Assembly: GCA_024364735.1 (NCBI GenBank)
Contig: JAGFNQ010005268.1
Location: forward strand, 170,701 to 234,700
DNA length: 64,000 nucleotides
Direction: 5' to 3'
DNA from: Boesenbergia rotunda
Lineage: Eukaryota; Streptophyta; Magnoliopsida; Zingiberales; Zingiberaceae
The notes below the pieces were generated by a model. The model worked only from the letters and a program-made list of their open reading frames with translations. It did not search any database and was not told the DNA's origin. Shown in pieces: positions 1-10,784 of the stretch. Position 1 is the first letter of the stretch. Each line of letters starts with the position of its first letter. The translations under genes were made by a program, and so were the position numbers.

Positions 1-1656
1 ATCTGGTGGGCTGCCAAGGCTGAGAGAAATTTCTGAGTCTTCCTCCTTGGGGCTCCTTGAAACTCGAATGGTGGTTCTCCTTCTGGGCTGAAAACCACCT
101 TCCTTCTACGGCAGTCCACTGAAGCGCTGTACTTACTGAGGAAATCCATGCCCAATATGATGTCGAAGTCCTGCATCGCAAGGACTATCAGATCGACATA
201 GCTCTCGGTCTGAAATCTTGATTGGCACAGCCCGGAGCCTCTGGGTGGACTCCATGATTTCCCCTGAAGGGAGAGTTGTCAGGAATCTGGACTCCCAACT
301 CTCTGCAGGCACCTGTAACTTACTAGCAAAAGGTACTGATACGAAAGAATGGGTCGCCCCAGTGTCAAACAGTGTAGTAGCTAAATGCTGTAAAATAACT
401 ATTTGACCTGTTACGACCGTGGAGGCGCTGGCAGCTTCTTCCTTCGTGAGGGCAAAGACTCTGGCATTGGTTGGAACTGGTGCTGCTTCCAACCCTCCTT
501 GACTGATCTGAGGTCCCTCCAGCATAGTAGGCATGTAATGTAACTGGGGCTTGCCTCCATACTGTACGGACTGCTGAGGAAGTACTTTAAACTTGTTTGG
601 GCAGTCTCTGGATCTGTGTCCCTCTTGTCCACATGAATAGCATCCAGTTACACCCAAAAGGCATGTTCCTGGATGGTTCCTCCCACACTTAGGACAAGGT
701 GGATACCTAGCTTGCTTATTCTCTGGTTTTCCTTTCTGGCTGCCAGGCCACTGCTTCCTTTTGTGGTTCTTGTTCTTCCAGTTCTGGCTATTTGGCTGAG
801 GCTTCTGGCCTCCTATTGTCTTGTTCTCAATCAGGACTGGCTTCTGCTGTGCTTGCTGTGCCTTGATGCTATTCAGGTAGTGCTCTGAGATTAGAGCACT
901 ACTGACCAACTCCTCGCTGGTCTGGGGTCGGTGCATCCCGCTGTTCACGTTGAGTGCTATCTCAGGGTTCAGCATGCGGAGCATCAGTCTGACTCGCTCC
1001 TTCTCTGTGCTGACTAGCTCTGGGCAGAGGCGAGCTAGTCTGTTGAACTTCGCGACTGCTTCTCCCACTGGTAGGCTACCTTGTCTGAACTCTATGAAGT
1101 CCTCGTAGTGCTTGTTGGTAACCCGCATGTGGAAGAACTCCTCATAGAACTCTTGCTCGAAATTTGCCCAGCTCATCTGGTTGACTATCCTCTTACTCTT
1201 GACCCTCTCCCACCACATACGAGCATCTCCAGTTAGGCAGAAGGATGCACATTTGACCTTCTCGATTTCTGGCCAGTCAAGAAGCTCCATCGTGCTCTCT
1301 AAAGTCTTGAACCAAGCCTGGGCATCCCAGGGCTCAGTCGTGCCTGAGAAGCTTTCGGGTTTCAGCCTCTGCCATTGGACGAGGTATGCTTCTTGTCTTC
1401 GGTTCACGGCAGGGGTTTCTTGTGTGACTGGTGGAACTTCAGCCACCACTGGAGTTCCCACTCCTGCTGTGGGTGGTGTAGGGGGCGCTGGGTGCTGATT
1501 TGCCATCAGTGTGGCGATGATCTTCTGTTGTTCTGTCATCTGAGCTTGCATTTGAGCAATGACTGCCATCAGGTTTGGCTATTCTGTGCCAGGCTCATTG
1601 TTATCTTGAACTGGAGTTCTGTTATTAGCATTAGAAGCTCGGCCTCTTCTTGCCAT
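1..1656 (-). pseudogene. Ty3/gypsy gag-protease (start of gag-pol), broken
   Basis: This encodes the capsid/nucleocapsid and protease part of a Ty3/gypsy (chromovirus-like) retrotransposon polyprotein. The frame begins at the ATG at 1656 (MARRGRASN), meets a TAG at 1581-1579, then stays open from the Met at 1569. Counting from that Met, a retrotransposon gag domain spans roughly residues 60-240, a CCHC zinc knuckle (CYSCGQEGHRSRDC) lies near 308-321, and a retropepsin active site (DTGATHSF) near 402-409. About 1 base is missing near 200/201: upstream the frame reads KISDREL, and the expected protease/RT linker (DFDIILGMDFL) resumes in another frame and runs off the window edge. Reverse transcriptase would lie to the left of base 1. 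With one nonsense codon and one frameshift this copy cannot make its polyprotein alone. Confidence 0.92.
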
Positions 1657-1939
1657 CTAATAATGCATAAAGGAACAAGAAATCACTACTACATCTCTAG
1701 GTATAAACTTGTCTTCTTACTTAGAAATCTGATATCCATTCTAGGGATTAAACATGATTCCGTGATACTAAGGGATTAAACATGCTTCCTTGTTCTATGC
1801 ACATGTGAGTAAGTACTTAAGCATTTCTCTATACTGAAGTCAAGTAAAGGAGCAATAGAAAAACTGAAACTTAAAGCTTTCTTACTTGAAGGCGGCAAGG
1901 TTGATGCTGATGTGTGTGTGATGCTGGAGAATGGGAACT
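1657..1939 (-). other. Untranslated leader of the gypsy element
   Basis: Short spacer between the primer binding site and the gag start. No ORF or other motif was recognised here. Confidence 0.6.
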
Positions 1940-1951
1940 GCTCTGATACCA
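1940..1951 (-). other. Primer binding site (initiator tRNA-Met)
   Basis: On the minus strand this reads TGGTATCAGAGC, complementary to the 3' end of plant initiator tRNA-Met. It sits 2 bases inside the LTR that starts at 1954, which fixes the element's minus orientation and makes that LTR the 5' LTR. Confidence 0.92.
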
Positions 1952-1953
1952 CC

Positions 1954-4263
1954 TGTAGCGACTCGCCTTCTCTGCTTCAGACGGATCGTTACTTCTGTCT
2001 ACTTCTCGACTCTAATGCACGACTAAAGAAAACGCGGAAATCTTTTTTTTTTCTTTTTAAATTCATCTAACAATTATATTCTAACTTAAGCAATCATGCA
2101 TAATAACATATCACACTTTCTATCTCAAAAGCTCGCAAATGGTACACTTTGAAGCTTGCCTCGCCCAACACCACAATCGGGTATCAGTCGACTGATACTG
2201 CATCAGTCGACTGGTAGGACTGAATTCAGAAAACTCAGGTTTCGGCAGTTGCTTCACAGCTCCTCCAAACCTATAATTTCGAACCATATGGAATCATGAC
2301 ACCATTTCTACACTCTATGACAGTTTTCAAATGAGTTTAGCCAATCAAAACGAATCCATAAACTTTAAATTTGGACTTTTGCGGAAGAAAATAAACTATT
2401 CAAGTTATATGAACTTTAACACTAAAGTTTGTACCAATCTTGACTTCTATACATTCATGACGCCAAATACATGTTCTATGACCTTGCTAAAGCATTATGA
2501 AATGTGAATGCAACTTTTCTAAACATATTTAAGCAATGAAACTTAATTCAAAGAAGAAATTGATACTATCATGGCACATGCATCTATTTCTCTAACAAAG
2601 TATCAATATCTCCAACTACTCACATTTCTACTCATCCAATGCAATCATAAGAATATATAGGCTAAAAGAAATGACATGGACTCTTTACTCTAAGAAATTG
2701 AGTATGTAAAACTATCCAAAACTTAAATGTTCGCTAAACTCCATAAAACAAGAACTTGAAATTCAAATGAACTATAACATTGTGAATTAAACAACTAAAT
2801 TGTCTTGTGCCAAAGATCTCTCCATAATCAGCCACCACACACACTTTACTCAGCACCGCCTCGTCGTCTTCCTTCAGAATTGCTTGCCTTTACCTTTATC
2901 TGCAATAAGAGGAAATGCATCTAGTAAGCAAAAAGCTTAGTAAGTACTATCTAGCTCACAAAATCTCGAAATGTGCAAACATGCTTCTAGAACAATATGA
3001 AAATCATATGAGATACTAATATGCTTGAAAGAAAACTAAGAACATGTATAACTCAAAACATGCATACTCAAGCAATAATAAATCTCAATTTACTTTTCTT
3101 GGCTCAACTTGAAACTTTAACTATTCTTTATCTTTCGAAAACTTTCTTAACTTTCGAAAACTTTGCTAAAGCATATACTTGAAAATAATAATCACTTGGA
3201 TCCACTGAAGACGTAAGTACCATCTCATATGCGCGTTCCCTAAAAGGTTGGGGTAGCGAGCCACCAATCCTAATAGAGCAGACCTTGGTCTACCAGGGCC
3301 AAGACCTTGGAATTGGACACCTGGATTTCTTTAACGACGCCCTTGGACGCCGGGTACTGGCCTTAGAAAATAAAATAGCTTTTCTTTCTTTTCTTTCTTA
3401 TCTGTAAATGCCTTGGCATTTTCTCGAGCACCTTGCGTGCTAAAATCCCTAAGTCTTGACTTTTGGGGATTTCTTAAGGCCTTGGCCTTTTCTTTTCTTA
3501 TCTTTATCTTTTCTTTTCTTTTCTCATAGCTTTTCTTGGACCCTAAACTCACATAGGGTACTTAATCAACATATATAAGCATATAATGAACTAAGATCAC
3601 ATGCAAAAACTCAAACAAAAAGGAAATATCTCTTTTAAAAACTTTTAAGGAAAATTCTTACGGAAAAACCGTCTCTTACTGCAGGTGAGCAGTACTTACA
3701 TTGATATCTTGAACTTACAACCAAGAACGGCGTCGGAGGTTCGAGAGAAACATGAGATCTCGGAGAATTCTTCATGCCTACGCGTTCCTCTCGTCGCGGG
3801 GATCCCGAATATAAGAATATCTCTCGAAGGAGAGCTTTGGCCGGCCCTCGAGGGCTTGGTGTTGGTCGGCGTCGCCCAAGAGAGGAGAGGAGGTCGGCGT
3901 GAGGGTTTGGAGAGGAGAGAAATAAAACTTCTCTCTTTAATTATCTATTTATACCTATGGGGCGGATCGACCTAACTACCCCTTAAATATAAGTCTCTCC
4001 ACCCTTTGCTGTGCTTGATACCCTAGCCTGGCTGGTCGTGCGCTTGCCTGGTTTCGTGCAGGTCGCGGGTTCGAACTCCTTGCTGCCCTTTAAAATTTTT
4101 TCCTTTTTCTTTTTCTTTCTTTTTCTTTAAAATACTAAACGGACTCGGAAAATTCCATAAAAATATTCTAAAAATTCATAAAAATATCTAGAATATTTCT
4201 AAACCATTTTTAAATAATTCTAAGGACTTTAAGAACTAAAAATGGGAATTTTGGGGCGTTACA
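1954..4263 (-). mobile_element. 5' LTR of the Ty3/gypsy element (2,310 bp)
   Basis: The LTR is bounded by TGTAGCGACT at 1954 and GCGTTACA ending at 4263, with the PBS directly outside its left edge. It contains a minus-strand TATA box, a pyrimidine-rich stretch at about 3360-3540, paired CAGTCGACTG palindromes near 2186-2212, and a tRNA-like box B (GGGTTCGAACTCC) near 4070. To its right the sequence changes abruptly to a copia RNase H fragment, so this element inserted into an older copia element. The matching 3' LTR is outside the window. Confidence 0.88.
3946..3953 (-). promoter_or_regulatory. TATA box of the gypsy LTR promoter
   Basis: Reads TATAAATA on the minus strand within the U3 side of the LTR, pointing toward gag. 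Transcription would be expected to start roughly 25-35 bases further left, near 3915. Confidence 0.65.
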
Positions 4264-4880
4264 TGTAGTGCCGTGGGTATGGTTAGCAGATATCGGAGTA
4301 ACCCAGGTCAAGGAAATTGGATTGCGGTAAAAGCGTATATTAGTGCCTGAGAAGGACTAAGGACTATATGATGGTTTACCGGGTAGACCAATCTCCTATG
4401 GGTTATATGGATACAGATTTCCAGTCGGATAGGGGCAAATATAAGTATTCCTCGGGGTTTTGTGTTTACTTTAGGAGGTAGAACCATAGTTGGAGGAGTG
4501 TCGCGTAGCGGCTGCGTGATGGACTCAACCATGGAAGCTGGATAGATGATAGTCTCTAAGACAGCCAAGAAAGCTACATGGTTCAGGAACCTCAAGATGG
4601 ACTTCGATGTGATTCCTGGTTTGCTTAGAGCTATCACATTTTGTTGTGATAAACAAATGGTGCAGTTGCAAACTCGAAGGAATCACAAGCCCATAAGGCG
4701 AGTAAACTCATAGAGTGCAAGTACCACATAGGAGAGGAAAAGTTGTTGTTGCCTAGATTACATCAGAGGACAACCTGGGAGATCTTTTTACTGAGGCCTT
4801 GTTAGCGAGAGCTTTAGGCATGTGGAGGATCAGGGAGTCAGATGTATGCCATTTTGAGGACAGCGATGCCTTTGAGTATA
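4264..4880 (+). pseudogene. Ty1/copia RNase H remnant
   Basis: Translating the plus strand gives interrupted blocks typical of the C-terminal RNase H of copia polyproteins: a GFVFTLGG block, a DSTMEA block, FRNLKMDFDVIPGL, and a 3' block ending in VRCMPF. Several stop codons and frameshifts break the frame. The 5' side is cut off abruptly at 4263 by the gypsy insertion. A purine-rich tract follows, as expected at the end of a copia internal region. Confidence 0.82.
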
Positions 4881-4890
4881 AGTGGGAGAT
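4881..4890 (+). other. Polypurine tract of the copia remnant
   Basis: AGTGGGAGAT lies just upstream of TGATAGATG, the usual order of polypurine tract then 3' LTR in copia elements. Confidence 0.7.
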
Positions 4891-5895
4891 TGATAGATGT
4901 GTATACTAAAAGACTTGCTCCTTTTATAAGATCATCTATATTTTTTGAAAAGAGAATCACAACAACACTAGGTGCTTGTTTATAATAGTACATGCATAAA
5001 AGTCCTTTACTTGGCATTGTAGATAACATGGTGTGTGGTGTCACACGGAAGATCATATTATCAGTTCCTTGCCCATTGAGCAGAGGCTCACAGCCAAGAT
5101 GGAATTGGACAAACCATCGGGATGGTTGTAGTGTAATTAGGTGTGGTTGGTCTTGACCATAAAATTCACTAGTGTGCTTCGAGTACATTGAGCAGGACCA
5201 AAACCAGAGGTTATCCAATTTGTACTAGCTTGATAATTAGATAGGACCTCAGATTTTATTATGGAGTACGATCCCTAAATCCCGATATAATAACGGGCAC
5301 ATATTATTAATTATTATTTCTTTGATTTACCAATGTGCGAGATCTATTCTGTTAGATCGATAGACCCGGTAAGTTGGGAGATAATATTAATAATATGGTG
5401 TGCCGTTGATTATTGACAAAATTCGTGTTCTAGTGAGTCAGGATGATGATGCCCTCTTGATGAGCTCAAAAGGTTCATCATGTTAAACCCTACAGGTGAA
5501 TTTGATCCGATATGATGATAAGGTTGAGTGGTACTAATCAAAGATCCAGAAGTTAATTAATTTGAATTGTCATTAATTTGATAAGGTTCATCATCTTAAA
5601 CACGGGGGATGGACGACTCCTAATAGGTGGAGCCCATATATAAATATGGGGATTGGTGAGGTAATTCAATGACGATCCTTTAGTCGAATGGATCTTCATT
5701 AATGAATCGAGTTTGGATCCATTAGTAAGCTAAGATCCAATTTCTCCTCATGATCTCTATCATAGTCCTATATATACCCCATGATGATATGAAATCAAGT
5801 GGAATAATTAATCTAATTGAAACACAAGAAAAAAAACCCTACTCAATTCTCCTCTCTCTCTCTGTGCGGTGCCGAGCACATCTTCTCCATGTCTG
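4891..5895 (+). mobile_element. Probable 3' LTR of the copia remnant
   Basis: Begins with TGATAGATG directly after the polypurine tract. It is non-coding. The right end is not fixed by any second copy; I place it near 5,880-5,900, after the pyrimidine run (CTCTCTCTCT) near 5855, so the end coordinate is approximate. Confidence 0.5.
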
Positions 5896-5939
5896 AATGC
5901 AAAGAATTCTTTGCAATTCGGTAATTGCAATTCATCATG

Positions 5940-6075
5940 CATGCAACCGACCATGGCCTAATTCTCCCATTGGAGAATTAAAACCATGGCCGAATTCTCC
6001 CATTGGAGAATTAAAAACCATGGTCGAACCATGCAGCCGCAATTCTCCATGGAGAATTGTTGTATGCAGCCGCAA
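5940..6075. repeat. Cluster of short inverted repeats
   Basis: The block AATTCTCCCATTGGAGAATT (an inverted repeat with a 4-base centre) occurs twice about 38 bases apart, each flanked by CCATGG-like sequence, followed by a perfect 20-bp palindrome CAATTCTCCATGGAGAATTG near 6040-6059. No gene explains it. Confidence 0.8.
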
Positions 6076-7309
6076 TTGTTGACTCGTGCCCGTGAGCATC
6101 AGTGGAGAAGTCCTGGGCGCGCCGGCTGGAGTTTGAGGAGAAGCCAAGTAGCAACTTGGCAGCTAGTTGTAACATGTGGAATCATTAATAATTATTTATT
6201 ATGATATTTTGAAATGTCTTCATATGAATTTTATAATGATATTTTTATCTATATGATTTGGTGTTCTATTATGACATAAAAAAATATCATATATTAATAA
6301 ATATCTCACCCATTTTCAATATTTTCATAATATAAATATTTACGCATAAACACAAATAATTAACATAAACACAAATAAAAATTTTAAATTAAAATTAAAG
6401 TGTTAATCAATAATTGCCATTTTTTTTTACAATACAAGACTGTCAAATTGGTCACCTCAAAAAATATCTATGCACTAATCACAATCACAAATGTACCCAA
6501 TGTATTTAGTTTAAGAACTAGCAAAAAAATAAATCTCTCCTATCCAAACTTTGCTGCATCTTCAATCTTCAACCATCACATCTTGAACAAAATCCAATAT
6601 TCTTATCACCTACAAAAAAAATCATATATTAATTTGTGTAAATGAAATAAAATTAAAACAAATAAATCTCGACAATATTGATATCGACTCTTTAAAAAAA
6701 CTTGTTGATCTTGATAAGTGAAAGACCTATTTAATGCCATCTTCATATTTCATGGATATTGGCTCTAAAAAAAACTCATTTATTAAGCGAAATTAAATGC
6801 ATGCATCTTCATATTTCATGGATGCTCAAACCTACAAAAACAAAAATAAATAATATTTACCAAAGATATGTTACCTGATTCAACTTTCTTTTAAGAAGCA
6901 ACACTTGCATGGTGAATTTGATATTTTGGAAATAACTCAATTTAAGTAGAAGAGTTAAAATGCTAAAGAAAAATGCAAACCATTTACCTCTATCTTAGTG
7001 TATAGACTCCTCAGTTCAAATTGTGCTCAAGATTAATGTAATTTGTACTTCTTAATTTAATCTCAATTTCCACAGGGGTTCATGAATATGGATCATAAGA
7101 AGGCTGATAGATACTTGATCCTTGGTAAGTCCAGCAAGATTTAGCTGCAAATTACCTTTTGCTCCATTATAAAGTTATAAAGTGGACTCTGAAAAAGAAC
7201 AAAAAGGCCTAAAATGGAATAAAAATCAGAAAAAAGCGAAACATCTACACTAATCAAGGAAAAGCACTCTCATTAAGGATGAGAGTAGAACAATAATTAA
7301 GCAACAAAC

Positions 7310-8005
7310 CTCGATATAGAATTGCTTAACCTTAGATGAACATGGATATTGTAATAGTTTGATCTCTCCTCTCTTGGGATTGTAAAGAACATGGATATTA
7401 TATACCACGACTAGATTAGCTCCATTTGATTGCTTTAAACTGTAAAAACAAATAAATATTAAATACACTGATCAATACAAAGGAAAAGCAACTAGAAATA
7501 GATGAATAAATATTAAACCATGATGAAGAGGAAGTATAATATAAAGCGAAATATCATTCACTGGACTACCATGAACCTACAACACATTGCAGAAGATATT
7601 TATTAGAAAGTAGACAACGGACAGAAACTAATAATAAAGAATAGTTAGAGTACAGCTGCATGAGTGCAACAGTGAACTAAATGCCAATGAGTATAACAAT
7701 CCTAACAATTATGAAAAGAATATATTTAAATAAATTATACCGGAAGAAATATACAGTAAGTTAGCCAAGTAAATGATACCTTTAGGAAAAAGATGCAATT
7801 TCATTATCAGCATGGTTTATGATCCTTGACTGATCAATAAAAAAAGATAATTTAACATAATTGAATACTAATATCAACTAAAAATAAAAAATAGCAAGTA
7901 GAGTATAAACGTGTGGATCTTAATTAAACCATTAGGGCCTACTTCAAGTACACAAATTTGAGCATCATTATCTCTAAGCCCAATTTTATTAAACTCAATT
8001 GTCTC
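7310..8005 (-). pseudogene. CCR4-type deadenylase gene fragment
   Basis: Two minus-strand exons are recognisable from the endonuclease/exonuclease/phosphatase domain of plant carbon catabolite repressor 4 homologs (mRNA poly(A) shortening), closest in feel to the CCR4 homolog 6 type. Exon 8005-7943 encodes IEFNKIGLRDNDAQICVLE, with an acceptor ending in CAG and a GT donor. Exon 7439-7310 encodes NIHVLYNPKRGEIKLLQ, with acceptor TTTTTACAG and donor GAG|GTTTGT. The catalytic-site exons before and after were not found, and the interval between is non-coding. It is therefore a fragment, probably captured or left over, lying inside the presumed CACTA element. Family identification rests on recognised motifs, not a search. 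Confidence 0.72.
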
Positions 8006-8573
8006 CTGATACTTCAACAATAATTTGATTCAGTAAAAATAATACTTGTTATATCTATAGATATATATATAGATTTATACAGGGTAGAGTAGATATTTTC
8101 ACAACAAGCCAAAAGGCATGAAGAGAGATTCGTTCAATTTGATCACCAAGTCGATTGATCAAGAAATAACTTTGTGAATCTAAACATGCTTATCTTGGAG
8201 ATAAATCTATTTTCTTTAGGAGATAGACATTTATGGTAATGTTTTTGCAATCTGAAACTGAAATTTCTCCCAAGAAAAGATGCACTATTGTAAAATAAAT
8301 CTTTTGTTATCTTGTTCGTTGTCAACAAGTCCTGAAAGCTAGTTAGTAAATGTTTGTGACATCAGGTAATCTTTATGCTATATGGTGAAAGAGTTGTACT
8401 CTACTAAGATGGTGTTGATGTTAAGTAGCCTTGTGATATGGTAGATCAGTTACATGCCCTAGAGTGTTTTCAAACTTCGTCATTCAGTAATTGGATACAG
8501 ACTGATTTGAACTCTACAACACTGAAAATTGAACTAGAAGCAAAACAACAACAACACTAAGCCCCTTACCTAG

Positions 8574-9033
8574 TTATAGCCGGAGAAAAAGGTCTGAGGC
8601 GCCAGTTCCAACAATGGATTGGGCAAGGGCGAAGTATGGGAAATCTCGAAGAATCGCTACGGCGTCGGCACTGGCTCCTGTTGATCGACGATGGCGAGGG
8701 GAGTCCCGGTAAGACACCGAGCGGTGATTGTCACGCGCCATAGCCGGCCTTCTCCGACAACCACAACAATCGAAAGGAGGGATGGCTGGCTCGGCCGGCG
8801 ATCGCGCGAGGATGGGCATCGTAATGCCGATCGCGCAGAGGAGAAGATTGTCGGCGACTTGCTTGCGTGAGGGTGAGGGGGCGGCGCTCCAACCTTGTTC
8901 GCATGCGACGAGAGGGGAAAAGGAAGATCGCAAGGAGAGGCGGCACCCTTCCGGCTGTTTTCGCATGCGCGAAGGAAAGTTGTGTCAGCGGGGATGTGTT
9001 GGGGCGGAGATGTTAGGGCACGGCAAAGGGTAA
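8574..9033 (-). other. GC-rich exon-like segment, unidentified
   Basis: A GC-rich patch within AT-rich DNA holds an open minus-strand frame at 8966-8574 with internal Met candidates (one begins MARDNHRSVSYRDS). A GT occurs directly after its stop, in AG|GTAAGG context. It could be the first exon of the captured CCR4-like gene or another gene fragment. I do not recognise the protein. Confidence 0.35.
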
Positions 9034-9054
9034 AGAGAGGTATTTATAAAAGTT

Positions 9055-9058
<4 letters not shown>

Positions 9059-9108
<50 letters not shown>
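9059..9108. repeat. (TA)n microsatellite
   Basis: About 25 uninterrupted TA units. Confidence 0.95.
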
Positions 9109-9109
<1 letters not shown>

Positions 9110-9546
9110 CATTCTGAAATTTAAATTTTTCCTTAAATAATTCCAAATTAATATATCTTGTGCCCAATCTTCCCCTAAATATTTTCAAAATTCCAGAAAA
9201 ATTATTCTAGAATTTTTCATATGATTATTTCTATTTCTAACTCTTATTTATGGTATTTATATATATTACATATATATAAATTATTATTATTATTATTATA
9301 TTGGTTTATTCATTTATTATTATTTTTTTGAACCATATTTTACAAAAAGTTTAGGTTAAAGAAATTAAATAATTTTGATTAATTTATAATGACATTTATA
9401 AAATGTGTCATGATAAAGGATCTAATCAGATATTTTATTTATAAAATTAATCTGATTTGATAAGTGTCATTATAAATAGTTTATAATGACATTTACTAAA
9501 AAGTGTCATAAAGTAAATGTCATAATAGGTCTTTTTTCTTGTAGTG

Positions 9547-10145
9547 TGAAGTAACTCATAGTTAGGACACCGGCGGAGAAGATGAGGAGTAGTAGGGTTT
9601 GTGTTTGGATTGCTTTCTTCCTTGGTGTAGCCGGCGGCATCCCTTTAGGTAGGGGTTGGTTGGTGCAAGGAGAAGGGATCGACTTGGTGACCACGATTTT
9701 TGGTAGATCGTCGCCCACACGACACCCAAGAGGAGAGGGTCATACGGTAGAAGATCGCGAGGTAAAGGAAAGGTATAATTCTTCCTTAGCTCCTTTTGCT
9801 TATTTTTGTGCCTTGTTTATTAGCCTCGTCATTTCATGTGAGTTATTTAATTATTTTGATTTGATTGTAAATCATGGTTAATAATTAACTAACTGGACCC
9901 CGACCATAAACACAAGAACCGGCGATCCACTCGTCGTCTTTTCCGCGACCGTTCGGTAAGGAGAATTACAAGGCTCGATCTTTGTGATTGACCGAGTTAT
10001 AATTCGTACCGAACGATACGATGACGAGATGGTCGTTGGGAGACGAGTCTCCATTCGGATTAATTTTTAATCCGTAGACATGGAGAGGTCTCTCAAGGAT
10101 GACCAAGTATTCGCTTAGGAAACCCGCCAAGCCATACCCAACATG
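9547..10145. other. Unassigned sequence right of the CACTA end
   Basis: Holds an open plus-strand frame at 9582-9881 that resembles no family I know, followed by AT-rich sequence and a stretch at 9890-10145 without coding signal. The right edge is where homology to copia element A begins. Nothing firm can be said. Confidence 0.3.
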
Positions 10146-10784
10146 TGGTACCCGTGTCTACTTGGGAAAACTACATTCAAAAATGTATCTATCACCAATC
10201 CCAAGATTGACACAAAATCCAAAACTATCTATATGGTTCAATTGAACCTTAACCTAAAGTCCTAATTTTGGTTTCCACTTGATGTATCTGCCCATACCAA
10301 ACCACAATGCCCTAGCATTTGTTTATATGACATCTATACATCAAAAATTAATTTTCATGCAATATGACCCGAATGCCATATTTTCATGCATGAAACTCAA
10401 TTCCAATGTGCCAAATCCCTAGGATTGAGATTCAAATCTGTCTCCAAATCATTTGGCACACTCCATGGTTCATCTAGACTTCCGGGAGAAATCCTCCCGA
10501 GTTCCATTGACCTTGGATCCTATCTTGACTCCTAGAGCTCTCCCTTTAGCTCTTAGCCTTAGTCACCTCCCTAGGTGACTCATCTATAATCACAAGGTCA
10601 CACCGGTGTACCTTCGGTGACTTTTGACCTTTGAACCTAACCTTTTTAATCTTGGACACCTTGTCCTTGGTTAAGTTCTTCTTTTTCCCTTTAAATGGCT
10701 TTCCTTTGCCATTCTTGGACATCCCTTGCTATAGTCATATGACACCCTTGCATATGACTTCTCCATAGCATTGGAGAACTTAGA
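10146..10784 (-). mobile_element. Post-gag region of copia element A1
   Basis: Minus-strand sequence parallel to 28541-28915 of the deleted element on the other strand (shared stretches around the group 'CATGCATGAAAATATG' and 'TTAGGACTTTAGGTTAAGG'). It follows gag directly, with no recognisable protease, integrase or reverse transcriptase, so this family appears to have lost pol here too or to be cut at 10146. Confidence 0.6.

Larger units (their letters stand above)
6185..9546. mobile_element. CACTA (En/Spm-type) transposon, right part
   Basis: The right terminus, read inward on the minus strand, is CACTACAAGAAAAAAGACC at 9528-9546, the conserved end of plant CACTA elements. Inside it, at 9385-9530, lie repeated subterminal motifs in both orientations (AATGACATTTA / GTGTCAT). 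A clear left terminus was not found: related words (TATTATGACAT, ATAATGATATTTT) occur at 6190-6275 but without CACTA. No transposase was recognised. The interior carries CCR4-like exons, so it may be a non-autonomous element that captured a gene fragment. The left boundary is a guess. Confidence 0.6.

Noticed and set aside
1181..1779. Plus-strand frames of 105 and 134 codons
   Set aside because: Antisense to the well-supported gypsy gag.
9582..9881. 99-codon plus-strand gene with signal-peptide-like start
   Set aside because: The hydrophobic start is suggestive but there is no family resemblance, splice context or neighbouring exon; left as unassigned DNA.
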